A stretch of 64,000 bases of DNA from Terriglobus sp. TAA 43 (GCF_000800015.1 NZ_JUGR01000001.1:496001-560000); one strand, 5' to 3'; counted from the stretch's first letter, positions 28,196 to 37,755 are shown. The notes: a model not told the origin generated them from the letters alone. Numbers and translations: made by a program.

Positions 28196-29575
28196 TTACT
28201 GCGCCTTTCCTTCTTCCAATGCGCGGGCCTTTGCAGCCCACGCGTCGTAGATCAGCACGTTCTTCTGCCGTTCCCACTCATCGTCTGGCAGCACCATCAG
28301 ATCCTTGCGAGGAATTGCGGGAAAGCCCTGCCCCACAGCATCCAGGCCGCCCTCGCGGTCTTCGCGGAAGTAGGTGGGTGCAATGTCGACGTTATTGGCG
28401 CGAATCCACGTGGAGATATGGGTCGTACCCGCGGCGCGAATCGCTGCTTCATCCCACAGGGCAAAGTGAAGCTGCTGGTTCAGCCAAAGCATTCCATCCA
28501 GATTTACCCAGCTGGTGCGGTGGCTGATGCCGGGATACATGATGTTCGTGAACATATTGCGATCATTGCCGTTCAGCGCAATTGCCCGTGCGCGCACCGC
28601 ATCAAACCACGGCTGCGGATGATCCGCCATCTTCATCACGGTGTCGCTTTCGCCGTTCATGACATAGAGAGGCCCGCGAGCCGCATTCAGTGCATACAGG
28701 ATGGCTCCGCGGTCTCCCAGCACACCCAAGGAAAGATACGGCGGTGTCTGGCATGGCAGCTTGTTGCTGTCGTAATACTCGTGTGGGCCGTCATAGACTC
28801 CGCCTCCGCTCAGCACAATGGCATGAATACGAAGATCAATTGCGCCCGTAATTCCTGCGATCAACGAACCCAGAGAGTACCCCACCATACCGATACGCTG
28901 AGAATCCACCTCCGGAAGCGAGCGCAGATAGCTGACTCCCTGCATTGCGTCCATCTGCATCAATCCCGCGAGGCGCTGTCCCCAGTGGGGTAGATCCACA
29001 ACGTGGTCATGCTCGGCTGGAGACTGGCGACTGGCCTTGTGCGCATTGCGCTCCCCTTCACCAATCTGGTCGTAGGTGACGGCAACGGCTCCAGCCTTGG
29101 CAAACAGGATGCCGCTGTAAAAGGCGTACCAGCCAAACTTGTCGTTACCATGCCCGTTCACCACAACGACGCCGGGCAGCTTGCCCTTCCAGTGCGTCGT
29201 CTTGGGATCAGGCCGATACACAATGGCGGGCACCCGCATGCCATTGGCCGTCGAATATGTCACACGGTCTGCCAGAACACCGGGCGCAGGAGAAAATGTG
29301 GACCAGACTTTGGGCTGTAATGCCGGAAGTTTGTCCGGAACAAAGAGCTGTTTGCGGATCTCCGCACGCCACACATCATCGCGCTTCTTGATCTGCGCTG
29401 CGGAAAGGTCTTTACCCGGCGTGACAAAGATTCCGCTGTTATACGGCGCTTGTACCGAGAAGAACTGGTCAGGGCGAGGCTCTCCACCGCCACCGGCGGC
29501 AACCTGTCCCGGCAGGTTTGTGGAAGCGGAAACGGTAATCAATAGGGCAACGGAGAGACAAGATGAGATTCGCAT
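28196..29575 (-). CDS. Secreted alpha/beta hydrolase (acetyl xylan esterase/dienelactone-hydrolase-like)
   Basis: About 459 residues from ATG 29575, beginning with a signal peptide (MRISSCLSVALLITVSAS). GTG at 29602 is a longer alternative but lies inside a terminator stem. Hydrolase features are 'LPGVVVVNGHGND' (oxyanion strand), nucleophile elbow 'GMVGYSLGSLIAG', 'NGESDTVMKMADHPQPW' (acid region) and 'MYPGISHRTSW' (histidine). It fits an esterase acting on acetylated or feruloylated plant polysaccharide. It follows the TonB receptor gene closely, has no visible ribosome-binding site and sits behind that gene's terminator, so expression may depend on read-through. Confidence 0.83.
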   Translation of the reverse strand: MRISSCLSVALLITVSASTNLPGQVAAGGGGEPRPDQFFSVQAPYNSGIFVTPGKDLSAAQIKKRDDVWRAEIRKQLFVPDKLPALQPKVWSTFSPAPGVLADRVTYSTANGMRVPAIVYRPDPKTTHWKGKLPGVVVVNGHGNDKFGWYAFYSGILFAKAGAVAVTYDQIGEGERNAHKASRQSPAEHDHVVDLPHWGQRLAGLMQMDAMQGVSYLRSLPEVDSQRIGMVGYSLGSLIAGITGAIDLRIHAIVLSGGGVYDGPHEYYDSNKLPCQTPPYLSLGVLGDRGAILYALNAARGPLYVMNGESDTVMKMADHPQPWFDAVRARAIALNGNDRNMFTNIMYPGISHRTSWVNLDGMLWLNQQLHFALWDEAAIRAAGTTHISTWIRANNVDIAPTYFREDREGGLDAVGQGFPAIPRKDLMVLPDDEWERQKNVLIYDAWAAKARALEEGKAQ

Positions 29576-29589
29576 AAGTAGAAGGAAAG

Positions 29590-29630
29590 AAGACAAGACC
29601 ACCGATCATATTAATCGGTGGTCTTGTCTT
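29590..29630 (-). terminator. Very strong terminator between TonB receptor and esterase genes
   Basis: 17-bp perfect stem AAGACAAGACCACCGAT/ATCGGTGGTCTTGTCTT with a 7-nt loop, 15 bp past the receptor stop. On the minus strand it is followed by CTTTCCTTCT, and the next start codon comes 14 bp later. Confidence 0.88.
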
Positions 29631-29644
29631 TCTGAGGTTAAGAG

Positions 29645-32600
29645 TTAGAACTCGATACGTGCAGCAAGCTGCAGCGCGCGGATATAAGGAACCGTTGTGT
29701 CACGAACCTTGGTGCCGTAGCTGGACGTGCCAAAGGTGCTGATAACGGCATTTGACTGGCTGTAAACGAACCGTGTGTGGTTCGTCACGTTGAAGTAGTC
29801 TGCCTCAAGCACCAGCTTGGTACCTTCATGCCGTCCGGTCGGGATGTCGATCGCCCGGCGAAGGCTCATGTCCAGGTTGTAGTTGCCCGGCTGGAACAGT
29901 CCCGACAGTGGGGCCGAACGCGCCGTCGTGCTGAACATATAGTTCGGCGTGTTCGCCGTGCTCAGGAACGCACTGGAATCCAGATACTGCGTGGTTCCCA
30001 GGTCGGCCGAGGTCTTCGGACGGGTACTGCCCTGAATCTGTCCGTTACCCGAATAGCTTGGGTTCAGGAACGGATAGCAGACGTTCTGCGACGGGTTCGT
30101 GTTGCACGAGTTCATCACAATGGACAGTGGCGCACCAGAGAACGCCTGGAAGATACCCGACAGCTTGAAACCGCCAAACGCCGTACGAGTGAACGCATTG
30201 CCCCCACCCAGCGCGCCGGTGCCAAAGGGTAGATTGTAGGCGCCGGTCACGACGAACTTGTGACGCTGATCGCCCAGCGACAGGCTCTTGTCCAGCGAAC
30301 GCGCGGCATGGAACTTTCCGTCCGATGCGTAGGCTGCCGGAATGTCGTAGCCGGAACGGAAGGTTGCGTTGTTGTCGATCGACTTCGCCCACTGATAGTT
30401 CGTCATGAAGGTGAGGCCGTGTGTCAGACGCTTCGTCATGTACACCTGCAGCGCATGGAAGCGAGTGTTGCCTACGAATCCATATGCGTCGCTGATGCTG
30501 CCATACTGCGCGTAAGGCTTCAGAGCCTGAGCAATGGAGGGGTTCTGCGATCCACCGAAGCTGGCGTACGGTACTGTGACGCCTGCCGTTGCCAGATTTG
30601 CAGCGGTAGCCGTGTTCGCCAATTGTGTTCCCAGTCCCAGGTACTTGGGATCAAGCTGGTTGCTGGCAATGCCGCGACCGTTAAGGCTGTCCGGCTGCAG
30701 GAAGTGTCCCTGCGACCCGACGTAGCTGATGGTCAACGTAGTGCTCGGGCTGATCTCACGCTGCAGGCCGAAGTTCCAGTTCAGGAACTGCGGTGCACGT
30801 CCACCGTAGTACGGGTCAGCGTACGTGGGTGTCTGTGAGGAAGCGGTCGTTGCAGTTGTGTACGACGTACCCAAGCCCGGATCAAGCGTTGGCGGCAAGG
30901 TATAGGTCGGATACGGGTTGTCGATCTTCCAGTATTGCGTTCCCGTCTGGCTGGCGGTCGGTTGAACAACCGTGGTGCTTGGGCTCACGCTGTAGCCTTG
31001 CAAACCAGAGCCCTGACGGCTGGTCGCCGAACCACCGTTCGCGTTGCCGTGGGTGTAGATCACACTGAAGCTTCCGCGGAACACCGTTTTGGGATCGGCC
31101 TGGTAGGCAAATCCAACGCGGGGGCCGAAGTTCTTCATGTAGTCATGCACGGGGCTGCTGCAGTTGCAGAGCCCATTGCCATAGCCACCGAAAGCGAGCG
31201 CGCCCTTCGATCCCGTGAGCGGATTCGTTGCATTCGGGTCGAAGTAGGCGAAGCGGTTCTTCACTTCGCGATACGTTGGGAAGTAATCCCAACGCAAACC
31301 GTAGTCGAGCGTGAGCTTTGAAGTGACCTTCCAGTTGTCCTGGAAATAGGGCGATTGCGGACGGAAACGACCGCCTGTTTCAGGTACTGAAGACAACGTG
31401 AAACCACCCGAATTGGCCGCTCCCAGCATGTAGCTGGCGTAGCCCTGACCGGAAGTCGAAAGCGCGGTCGTGTTGTTGCTGTAACCCGCTGTCAGCGCAT
31501 TGGAAAACGTAAGCTGAAGCGGATTGACTCCCGTTGCGTTGTTCAGGAAGTTGTACTGCATCCAGGCGATCTGGTAGCCAAAGGTAAACGTGTGGCTTCC
31601 CTTCACCCACTGCAGGTTGTCCAGCAGTACATAACCGTTGGCGACGGGACGATTGCTGGAATAACCAGCCCAGCGGTTGATGTTGGTGTTGCCGCTGAAT
31701 GTGACCGTCGGGAACGAGTCCTGTGCCTGACCTGCGGGAAGTCCCTGGATGCCATTCGCTGCAGCGCCGTAATTACCGCCGATGTCCTGGTTGTAGCCTG
31801 GACCGTCGTAGCGACCAAAACCGTACTTCAACTGGTTCGTGACGTGCGGGGTGATGGCATACGTGTGCTCGAACAGGAACACCTTCGTCTTTGGCGCGAA
31901 CTGCTGCGACGAGATGTACGGCGGTGGCATGCCGTTTGACGTTGAAGAAACCGTCACGGCTGCGGGCGCGGTGGTCGCCTGGCGTCCCCAGGCCAGCACA
32001 ACCGATGCCGCCTGCTTCTGATTGATCGTCCAGTCAACGCGATTTGTGGTGGTCCAGTTGTTGAGGCCAGTCTTGTAGTTGACCAGGTAGTTGTTGTTTA
32101 CGTTGCCGTTGGTCGGCGCTGGCAGATAGGACTGCATGCGCTGCGCCACTGGAGACAGGCGCGAACCCGGAATGATGTTATTGGCAAACGGCGTACGTTG
32201 ATAGGCCTGCGTCGCCTTACCGTTCACGTTGATCGTCACAAGCCTTGTGCTGTCTGGATCGTAGATGCAACCCGCAACGGCCTGCGTAGTGGGGGCAGTG
32301 CCGCAGCTCGCGGGATTCGTGACGAACTCGCCAAAATCACCCTGACGCATGCGAGCGGTGGGGATCGTCTGAAGCTGGAATGGCACCTGGCGCGAGAAGC
32401 GATAGCCTTCGTACCCACCAAAGACAAACAGCTTGTCTTTGATGATGGGCAAACCTGCGAACAAGCCATATTCGTGCTGATGTTCGGTTGGCTTCTGCGC
32501 GCGGCCCGTCACAGGGTTGATTGTCTGCTGGAATCCCCAGGTATCCAGGCCGGTGTCACGGAAGTAGTCGTACACAGCGCCGTGGATGTTGTTGGTACCG

Positions 32601-33394
32601 CGCTTCACCACGTAGTTTTGTACGCCCTGGCCTTCGTAGATTGCCGAATAGCCGACGGTCTGCACCTGGAACTGCTCGATTGCGTCCACGGCCATAGACG
32701 TCCATACAAAGCGCGGGTCGCCTTCACCAGCTACCGAGGTGATGGGCACGCCGTTGATGTAGATCGCCGAAACCGCACCACGGCTACCGCTACCGTTGAC
32801 CGACCCCGCGTTCGTCGTCTGGTTGCCGTTGGTGGTCTGGGAGTTCACGCCCGGCAGGAGAGCCGCGAAGTCGGTCGCACGACGCTGGCCGCCGCCATCC
32901 TGAATCAGCGGCAGCGCAGAGTACTGCTCCTGCTCGATGGTGACACCCAACGTGGCATTGGAGGTTTCGAGGGTCGGCGGCGTGTCGACGACCGTAACCG
33001 ATTCCGTTGTCTCACCGGTGGGCAGTGTCAGATCGACGGAGAACGTCTGCAATGCATTGACGTTCACATTCTCCTGCGTCACGGACTTGAAGCCATCGTG
33101 GGCGACTGTGATCGTGTACTTGCCGGGGTCAAGGGAGAAGCTGTACTCACCCGAACCGCTCGACTTCAGACTCTGCAGCTTGTTTGTTGCGTTGTCCTTG
33201 ATGGTGACTGTCGCATCAGGGATGGCGGCGCCAGTGTTGTCCACGACACGGCCATTGATGGCGCCCTTGCCGGCAAGCTGCGCTCCCGCTGTGAGAGTCA
33301 TGGTGGCCACCAAGGCGAGTGGCGCCGCAATGCGCATTGGCTGCAGAAGACCTGCTCCAAGCGTCATGCGGGATAGTGGGTTGCGAAACGTCAT
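29645..33394 (-). CDS. Oar-like TonB-dependent receptor with carboxypeptidase-regulatory domain
   Basis: 1249 residues. A signal peptide (AAPLALVATMTLTAGAQ) is followed by a CarboxypepD_reg-like domain ('GRVVDNTGAAIPDATVTIKD', 'SGEYSFSLDPGKYTITVAHDGFKS'), a plug domain ('FAALLPGVNSQ', 'AIYINGVPITS', 'AIEQFQVQTVGYSAIYEGQG') and a long beta-barrel that ends 'NVTNHTRFVYSQ...ALQLAARIEF', with the usual C-terminal aromatic. It sits in the outer membrane and imports large substrates with TonB energy. Its place next to the pectin genes suggests import of pectic oligosaccharides. ATG 33394 has AGGAG 7 nt upstream. Confidence 0.93.
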   Translation of the reverse strand: MTFRNPLSRMTLGAGLLQPMRIAAPLALVATMTLTAGAQLAGKGAINGRVVDNTGAAIPDATVTIKDNATNKLQSLKSSGSGEYSFSLDPGKYTITVAHDGFKSVTQENVNVNALQTFSVDLTLPTGETTESVTVVDTPPTLETSNATLGVTIEQEQYSALPLIQDGGGQRRATDFAALLPGVNSQTTNGNQTTNAGSVNGSGSRGAVSAIYINGVPITSVAGEGDPRFVWTSMAVDAIEQFQVQTVGYSAIYEGQGVQNYVVKRGTNNIHGAVYDYFRDTGLDTWGFQQTINPVTGRAQKPTEHQHEYGLFAGLPIIKDKLFVFGGYEGYRFSRQVPFQLQTIPTARMRQGDFGEFVTNPASCGTAPTTQAVAGCIYDPDSTRLVTINVNGKATQAYQRTPFANNIIPGSRLSPVAQRMQSYLPAPTNGNVNNNYLVNYKTGLNNWTTTNRVDWTINQKQAASVVLAWGRQATTAPAAVTVSSTSNGMPPPYISSQQFAPKTKVFLFEHTYAITPHVTNQLKYGFGRYDGPGYNQDIGGNYGAAANGIQGLPAGQAQDSFPTVTFSGNTNINRWAGYSSNRPVANGYVLLDNLQWVKGSHTFTFGYQIAWMQYNFLNNATGVNPLQLTFSNALTAGYSNNTTALSTSGQGYASYMLGAANSGGFTLSSVPETGGRFRPQSPYFQDNWKVTSKLTLDYGLRWDYFPTYREVKNRFAYFDPNATNPLTGSKGALAFGGYGNGLCNCSSPVHDYMKNFGPRVGFAYQADPKTVFRGSFSVIYTHGNANGGSATSRQGSGLQGYSVSPSTTVVQPTASQTGTQYWKIDNPYPTYTLPPTLDPGLGTSYTTATTASSQTPTYADPYYGGRAPQFLNWNFGLQREISPSTTLTISYVGSQGHFLQPDSLNGRGIASNQLDPKYLGLGTQLANTATAANLATAGVTVPYASFGGSQNPSIAQALKPYAQYGSISDAYGFVGNTRFHALQVYMTKRLTHGLTFMTNYQWAKSIDNNATFRSGYDIPAAYASDGKFHAARSLDKSLSLGDQRHKFVVTGAYNLPFGTGALGGGNAFTRTAFGGFKLSGIFQAFSGAPLSIVMNSCNTNPSQNVCYPFLNPSYSGNGQIQGSTRPKTSADLGTTQYLDSSAFLSTANTPNYMFSTTARSAPLSGLFQPGNYNLDMSLRRAIDIPTGRHEGTKLVLEADYFNVTNHTRFVYSQSNAVISTFGTSSYGTKVRDTTVPYIRALQLAARIEF

Positions 33395-33693
33395 TGGGTA
33401 CTCCTGGAGTGGATCGAAAGGTTTTTATTATTACTGCCAGCTAGCTCCCTTTGCATGCTGGTAGAACATAATCTCGGTTTTTAACGAGAACGGGCGAATA
33501 CTAGCGGCCAATGCATAGCGTCGTCAACCAATTTTCACGGTTTTGCAAAATGTCCGAGAAAACAGCGAAACGCTTTGGGACTATTCGGGCAATTTCCCCG
33601 TATTGGCGAATATTTTGCACTCTTGAATCGTTTCGATTTGAATCGAATCACATACCCTTTTTCTTCGCTTTACGGGTGCTCGCAAGGTTGCCC
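33395..33693. promoter_or_regulatory. Promoter region of the TonB receptor gene with CGAAACG palindromes
   Basis: No gene is seen in these 299 bp. AT-rich sequence contains two odd palindromes around CGAAACG: AGCG-AAA-CGCT at 33564-33574, and AATCG-TTT-CGATT at 33626-33638, the latter flanked by a direct repeat of TTGAATCG (33623 and 33638). They resemble, but do not equal, the operator-like sites before GH28, kduD and GH105, and they lie farther (170-230 bp) from the receptor start. Confidence 0.4.
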
Positions 33694-34755
33694 TTACCTG
33701 CGGTGACGCAAGCTGTCGGCCGCGGCCACAGGGTTCCAACCGTCTTCGCCAGCCAAGAGAGCATTAGCAGTAAGGCGCCCTTCTTCTTCCGGAGACAACG
33801 GAGGATAGGACACGATCCGATGTTCTCCGTTCACTCCGGGGCCGTGCGAAAGGTATTCGCGATAGGTGCTGGTCTTCAGTTTGCCGCCCCACTCTGACCA
33901 ACCATCGGCGGCTAACATCGGTTGAATCTCCGTGTCGTAGAAGAGCACCGTCGAGTACGTGCGCCACGGCCTTCCCAGCACAAGCTTTTCGGCGGGTTGC
34001 GAATCGCCGGTGATGCGGCAATGCAGGAAGTAGTATCCCGAATCTTCTTCAGGGAACTGACGGCTCTGCGCCGTGAACATCACATTGCTATTGTGCCTCG
34101 CGTGCAGTTCGCAGTGATCGAAGACAGCCTTCGCGTCGCCAAAGATGAAGTCCACGTGGCCTTCGATATAGCAGTTGCGGAAGTATTGCCTTGATGCCTG
34201 GCATGCCGCGCGTCCCGGAGAAGGTGGGCTCCCGTCCTTCGGCAGATTGTCGTGACACGTACGGCTATTAGCGTAGAGTGTGTCCTGCGCCGCAATCAGT
34301 CGCACGTTGTCCAGCACGGCGCGATCACTGCTCATCAACAGCGCGACGGCCTGCGAGCCCTCCTCGGTTCGCGTGTGCTCCAGCTCCCAGGTGTTCTCGA
34401 TGGTCAGGTTCTCTGCCATGAACCCATCTGCGTCGACACTGACACTACCGCTCTTTCCTGTGCCGCCTGCGCTCTTCGCAGAATCATTCCAGCTCAACAC
34501 GACATCCTGTGGCTGCTTCCCGGTGCCGATCAAATGGATGTTTGGCGTGCTGATATGAATCTTCTCGCGATAGGTGCCCGGAGCGATGCGAATCTCTTCG
34601 CCATCGGTGGGCGCATGATCGATCGCCTCCTGCAGCGTATGGAAGTCTGACTTCCCATCACGCGCTACGGTGACATGTTTCAACGACTGCGCAGGGCAGG
34701 TCGTCACGCAAGTAAGAGCAGCAAGCAAAGCAAGAGGAATTCGGCGCACGGTCAA
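33694..34755 (-). CDS. Secreted pectin methylesterase (CE8)
   Basis: 353 residues with a signal peptide (ALLAALTCVTTCPAQ). Right-handed beta-helix with the pectinesterase signatures: 'AIDHAPTDGEEIRIAPGTYREKI', 'GSQAVALLMSSDRAVLDNVRL' region, 'AAQDTLYANS' (first catalytic Asp), 'GHVDFIFGDAKAVF' (nucleophilic Asp), 'VLGRPWRTYSTVLFYD' (Arg) and 'GWSEWGG'. It removes methyl esters from homogalacturonan so that GH28 and lyases can act. Last gene of the GH28-acetylesterase-CE8 run, 27-28 bp from its neighbour and in the same direction. A Cys-rich insert between the two catalytic motifs is longer than usual. Confidence 0.94.
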   Translation of the reverse strand: MTVRRIPLALLAALTCVTTCPAQSLKHVTVARDGKSDFHTLQEAIDHAPTDGEEIRIAPGTYREKIHISTPNIHLIGTGKQPQDVVLSWNDSAKSAGGTGKSGSVSVDADGFMAENLTIENTWELEHTRTEEGSQAVALLMSSDRAVLDNVRLIAAQDTLYANSRTCHDNLPKDGSPPSPGRAACQASRQYFRNCYIEGHVDFIFGDAKAVFDHCELHARHNSNVMFTAQSRQFPEEDSGYYFLHCRITGDSQPAEKLVLGRPWRTYSTVLFYDTEIQPMLAADGWSEWGGKLKTSTYREYLSHGPGVNGEHRIVSYPPLSPEEEGRLTANALLAGEDGWNPVAAADSLRHRR

Positions 34756-34782
34756 TCCTTTTCGAAGATGGAGCAGTAAGTA

Positions 34783-36291
34783 TTAGTGCCCGTCGGTGGG
34801 AGCAGCCTGCAACACGGCCAGCGCGCCGTCTGGAAGTCCATTGACATTGGGTCCCAGTTCCACCTGTACGCGGATTACATTGTCGGCAACCATGCGCCCA
34901 AAGATAGCCTTACCTTTGTCATTCAGGTGTGTGCGATCGGGCTTGGCGGCGCCTGCATTTTCCGCCTTCTCATCTGGATGACCAACCATGTCAAAGGTAT
35001 CGGCCTGCTGCTGCGTGATGCCACTGAGATACTTTTGCGACACGCTGAACAAATCAACGACCGTCACCTTCTCCTCGGCACCCACTTTACGAACGGAAGC
35101 CGCATAGTCTTCCAGACCATCCTTCACCAGTGCGCCATCCTTGTAGTTGCGACGAGACAGGGGTGTCACTAAAACAGGAATCGCACCCATCGCGCGAACA
35201 TCGTGAATGAAGCGACGCAGATTCTCCGCGTAGAGTCCGTCTGCATCCGCATGACGTTTCGGATCGGGTTTCTGATCGTTGTGGCCGAACTGGATGAAGT
35301 AGTAGTTCCCTTTCTCGTCCAGTGCTTTTTGCCACAGGCCCTCGTCGATATAGCTCTTCGTGCTGCGACCATTCATGGCCACATCAACGCACGAGACGTT
35401 GGAGGTTAGTGTGGCGCAGAATCCAGGCCCCCAGCCGCCTTCTGTAGCAACCGTGGAGTCACCCGCAAGAACAATCTTGAACGGTGCCTGCTGGATCACA
35501 CGCATGGCAAGCTGCCCTTCTGCAGGTAGGGTTGCGGCCTGTGCAAGCACAAACTTCTTCAATGCGGGCACGGCGCTTCCAAGATCCATTGCGACCATTC
35601 GACCGAAGACATAGCTCCCCTGCCAGTTCAGGTGTGTCTTGTCAGCGATCGTTCTTCCCTGTCCGTCTTTTTTCGTGATCCCAAGCTTGGTGCCGGCAAC
35701 CTCGCCGATGCTGTCCAGATACGCAATGCTTTCGCTCTGCAGATCAATCAATGCCACATGCATGTTGGCAGCGACCTGTTTCATCACTGCTGCGTGCTTC
35801 AGAAGATCGCTATGGATCTTTCCGTCCGCTTGAAAGTAGCGGCGTGTTAACGGCGTCACCAGTACCGGCTTGATGCCGTGGTTTCGCGCCTCGGTCACAA
35901 ACTTTCGTAGGTTCTGCTCGTATACAGCGATTGGAACCTGACGATCGTTATGTTCAGCCGATTCCATGTCGTTGTGGCCGAACTGAATCAACATGTAATC
36001 CGGCTTCGTGGCGAGCGCGCGATCCCACAGCCCAAGTTCGCGATACGTCTTGGTGCTTGCACCGCCCTTGGCCATGTTGAGGCAATCGACCTGCGGAGAC
36101 AGATTCGCGCAGAAGCCACGGCCATATCCCGCATTGTCCGTCTGCGTTGAGTCTCCGATCAGATCAATACGCACAGAAGTTCCTGCCTTACGTTGCGCAG
36201 GATTATTGCCGACGTGCGCTTCCTGTCCGAACGCACTCATGGTGCTTGCGACGAGAAGCGCGACAGAAAATGAAACCTTATGCCAAGACAT
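34783..36291 (-). CDS. Tandem SGNH/GDSL acetylesterase (rhamnogalacturonan acetylesterase-like), secreted
   Basis: About 502 residues from ATG 36291, giving a clean signal peptide (FSVALLVASTMSAFGQ). Two homologous SGNH domains lie in one chain. Copy 1 has IDLIGDSTQ, 'GGASTKTY', 'LIQFGHNDME' and 'DKTHLNWQG'; copy 2 has 'IVLAGDSTVA', 'NGRSTKSYIDEGLW', 'FIQFGHNDQK' and 'DRTHLNDKG'. Each therefore retains the block I Ser, block III Asn and block V Asp/His. They would deacetylate the rhamnogalacturonan backbone. The start lies 7 bp after the GH28 stop, indicating an operon. The two copies are clearly diverged, so they may differ in acetyl position preference. Confidence 0.92.
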   Translation of the reverse strand: MSWHKVSFSVALLVASTMSAFGQEAHVGNNPAQRKAGTSVRIDLIGDSTQTDNAGYGRGFCANLSPQVDCLNMAKGGASTKTYRELGLWDRALATKPDYMLIQFGHNDMESAEHNDRQVPIAVYEQNLRKFVTEARNHGIKPVLVTPLTRRYFQADGKIHSDLLKHAAVMKQVAANMHVALIDLQSESIAYLDSIGEVAGTKLGITKKDGQGRTIADKTHLNWQGSYVFGRMVAMDLGSAVPALKKFVLAQAATLPAEGQLAMRVIQQAPFKIVLAGDSTVATEGGWGPGFCATLTSNVSCVDVAMNGRSTKSYIDEGLWQKALDEKGNYYFIQFGHNDQKPDPKRHADADGLYAENLRRFIHDVRAMGAIPVLVTPLSRRNYKDGALVKDGLEDYAASVRKVGAEEKVTVVDLFSVSQKYLSGITQQQADTFDMVGHPDEKAENAGAAKPDRTHLNDKGKAIFGRMVADNVIRVQVELGPNVNGLPDGALAVLQAAPTDGH

Positions 36292-36298
36292 GGTTGTG

Positions 36299-37714
36299 TT
36301 AATCCTCATACGGAACAAACTTGCCATCGCAAGAAAGAGTGGGCTTCACTGCAGGCGGCGTGGCTGGGTTGCTCGTTACGCCCTCGCCTGAGAAGCTAAT
36401 ATTCGCGCCCTTCGGTCCGTAAGTGAAGGCAGCAAACCGAGCCCGCATCTGCGCAGGCTGAATGCCGCGCACTTCCACGCCGTTCAGCGTGACTTCACTG
36501 ATGTGGTCTTTGTTCAGTCCTGCGACCTGCACGATACCCGGAGTGATACTAAGCACATCTTCGATGTGGATGCCCTTGTAATCGGGTGTCATATCGCCTT
36601 TCAGGCCGGTGTCTTCAATGCCATCGGTTGTTTGTCCGGTGTAGAACGGAGAAATGGAAATCGGCATCGCGACATTACGCATGCACACGTTGCGGTAGCT
36701 CACACCGCGCACGATTCCGCCGCGCTGCACGTTGCTCTTAATGCGAATGCCACTGGTCGTGTGGTCCAACGTCAGCGTGTCTACGTAGATGTCCGATTCA
36801 TCGCGGGCCTCGGACCCCATCGACATACCGTGACCGCTGTAGAAGTGGTTATCTAACACGCTCATGTGGTGCACGCTGGCCTTGATTGCGATGTTGTCGT
36901 CGCCGTTATCAATCCAGCTTTTGGCTACGGTCACGTTCTCTGAGGAACCAGGATCAATGCCGTCGGTATTGCGTGCGTCTGTACCGCGCACGGTTGGTGT
37001 CAGCAGATGAACGCCCCACGCTGTGAAGCCGTTGGTATTGCTCACCGTCACATGAAAGTTGGGCGAGTTGTGGAGGCGAATGCGATACAGGATCAATCCA
37101 TCCGCGTGGTTCGCGACGATCAGCCTTGGCGCGGAGTATTTCGTGTTCGTCGGTTCCATGGCTCGTGACTGCTGCCACCACGTGAAAGTTTTGCCCAGGA
37201 TCTGTTTGTCGCCGCGTCCATCAATCACACCATCACCCATGACAGCGGCGTTCTTCACGTCGCGCACGTTGATTAACGCGAGGCAGTTCTTCGCCTGTGG
37301 CCCTGTAATGCCGCAGGTATCTGGCGTTGCATCAAAGAGCCGAGGATCCCGCGATGCGTACAGCGTTACGCCTTTATCAATCATCAGTGTCACGCCATTG
37401 CGTAATTCCAGCGGCCCGCTGAGAAAAGCGTTGGAGACGCCATCCGATTTGAGGACCACCGCCTTGCCTTCGCCGCAATGATCCATGGCCTTCTGGATAC
37501 GCTCGGAGTCCAGTTTCTTTTCGTCCTCCTCCCCCAATGCGTTGCTGGTCGCATGGAGTTGCGCCTTCAACACCGTGCATGCGGGAGGGATCACCGGCTC
37601 AATGACGTGCCGGGTGTCCTGTGCGTGGAGGAGAAGCGGTGGAGCAAACAGAAGTACTGCGACTGCATAGCGTTTCAAGCGGATTCCAGTCTGGTGCGGA
37701 TTCGAGCGATGCAC
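36299..37714 (-). CDS. Secreted polygalacturonase-type glycoside hydrolase family 28
   Basis: 471 residues; signal peptide 'RLKRYAVAVLLFAPPLLLHAQ'. Right-handed beta-helix with all four GH28 signatures in order: NTDGID, 'DNGDDNIAIK' (catalytic aspartates), 'YSGHGMSMGS' and 'SGIRIKSN'. It hydrolyses alpha-1,4 galacturonan, or galacturonate-rhamnose linkages, with inversion. First gene of an apparent operon with the acetylesterase and pectin methylesterase. Its promoter region carries a perfect CGAAACGTTTCG palindrome 41 bp before the ATG. Confidence 0.95.
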   Translation of the reverse strand: MHRSNPHQTGIRLKRYAVAVLLFAPPLLLHAQDTRHVIEPVIPPACTVLKAQLHATSNALGEEDEKKLDSERIQKAMDHCGEGKAVVLKSDGVSNAFLSGPLELRNGVTLMIDKGVTLYASRDPRLFDATPDTCGITGPQAKNCLALINVRDVKNAAVMGDGVIDGRGDKQILGKTFTWWQQSRAMEPTNTKYSAPRLIVANHADGLILYRIRLHNSPNFHVTVSNTNGFTAWGVHLLTPTVRGTDARNTDGIDPGSSENVTVAKSWIDNGDDNIAIKASVHHMSVLDNHFYSGHGMSMGSEARDESDIYVDTLTLDHTTSGIRIKSNVQRGGIVRGVSYRNVCMRNVAMPISISPFYTGQTTDGIEDTGLKGDMTPDYKGIHIEDVLSITPGIVQVAGLNKDHISEVTLNGVEVRGIQPAQMRARFAAFTYGPKGANISFSGEGVTSNPATPPAVKPTLSCDGKFVPYED

Positions 37715-37755
37715 CGCAACTATAGGAGCCCATATTCACTGTCGTCAACGAATAT

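Noticed and set aside
32198-33376. 392-residue open frame on the plus strand opposite the TonB receptor gene
   Set aside because: Arg-rich, no motif or ribosome-binding site, and lies fully opposite a well-recognised receptor; a GC-driven shadow frame.
33511-33897. 128-residue plus-strand frame in the receptor-pectinesterase gap
   Set aside because: Overlaps the end of the pectin methylesterase gene, no motif, no ribosome-binding site.
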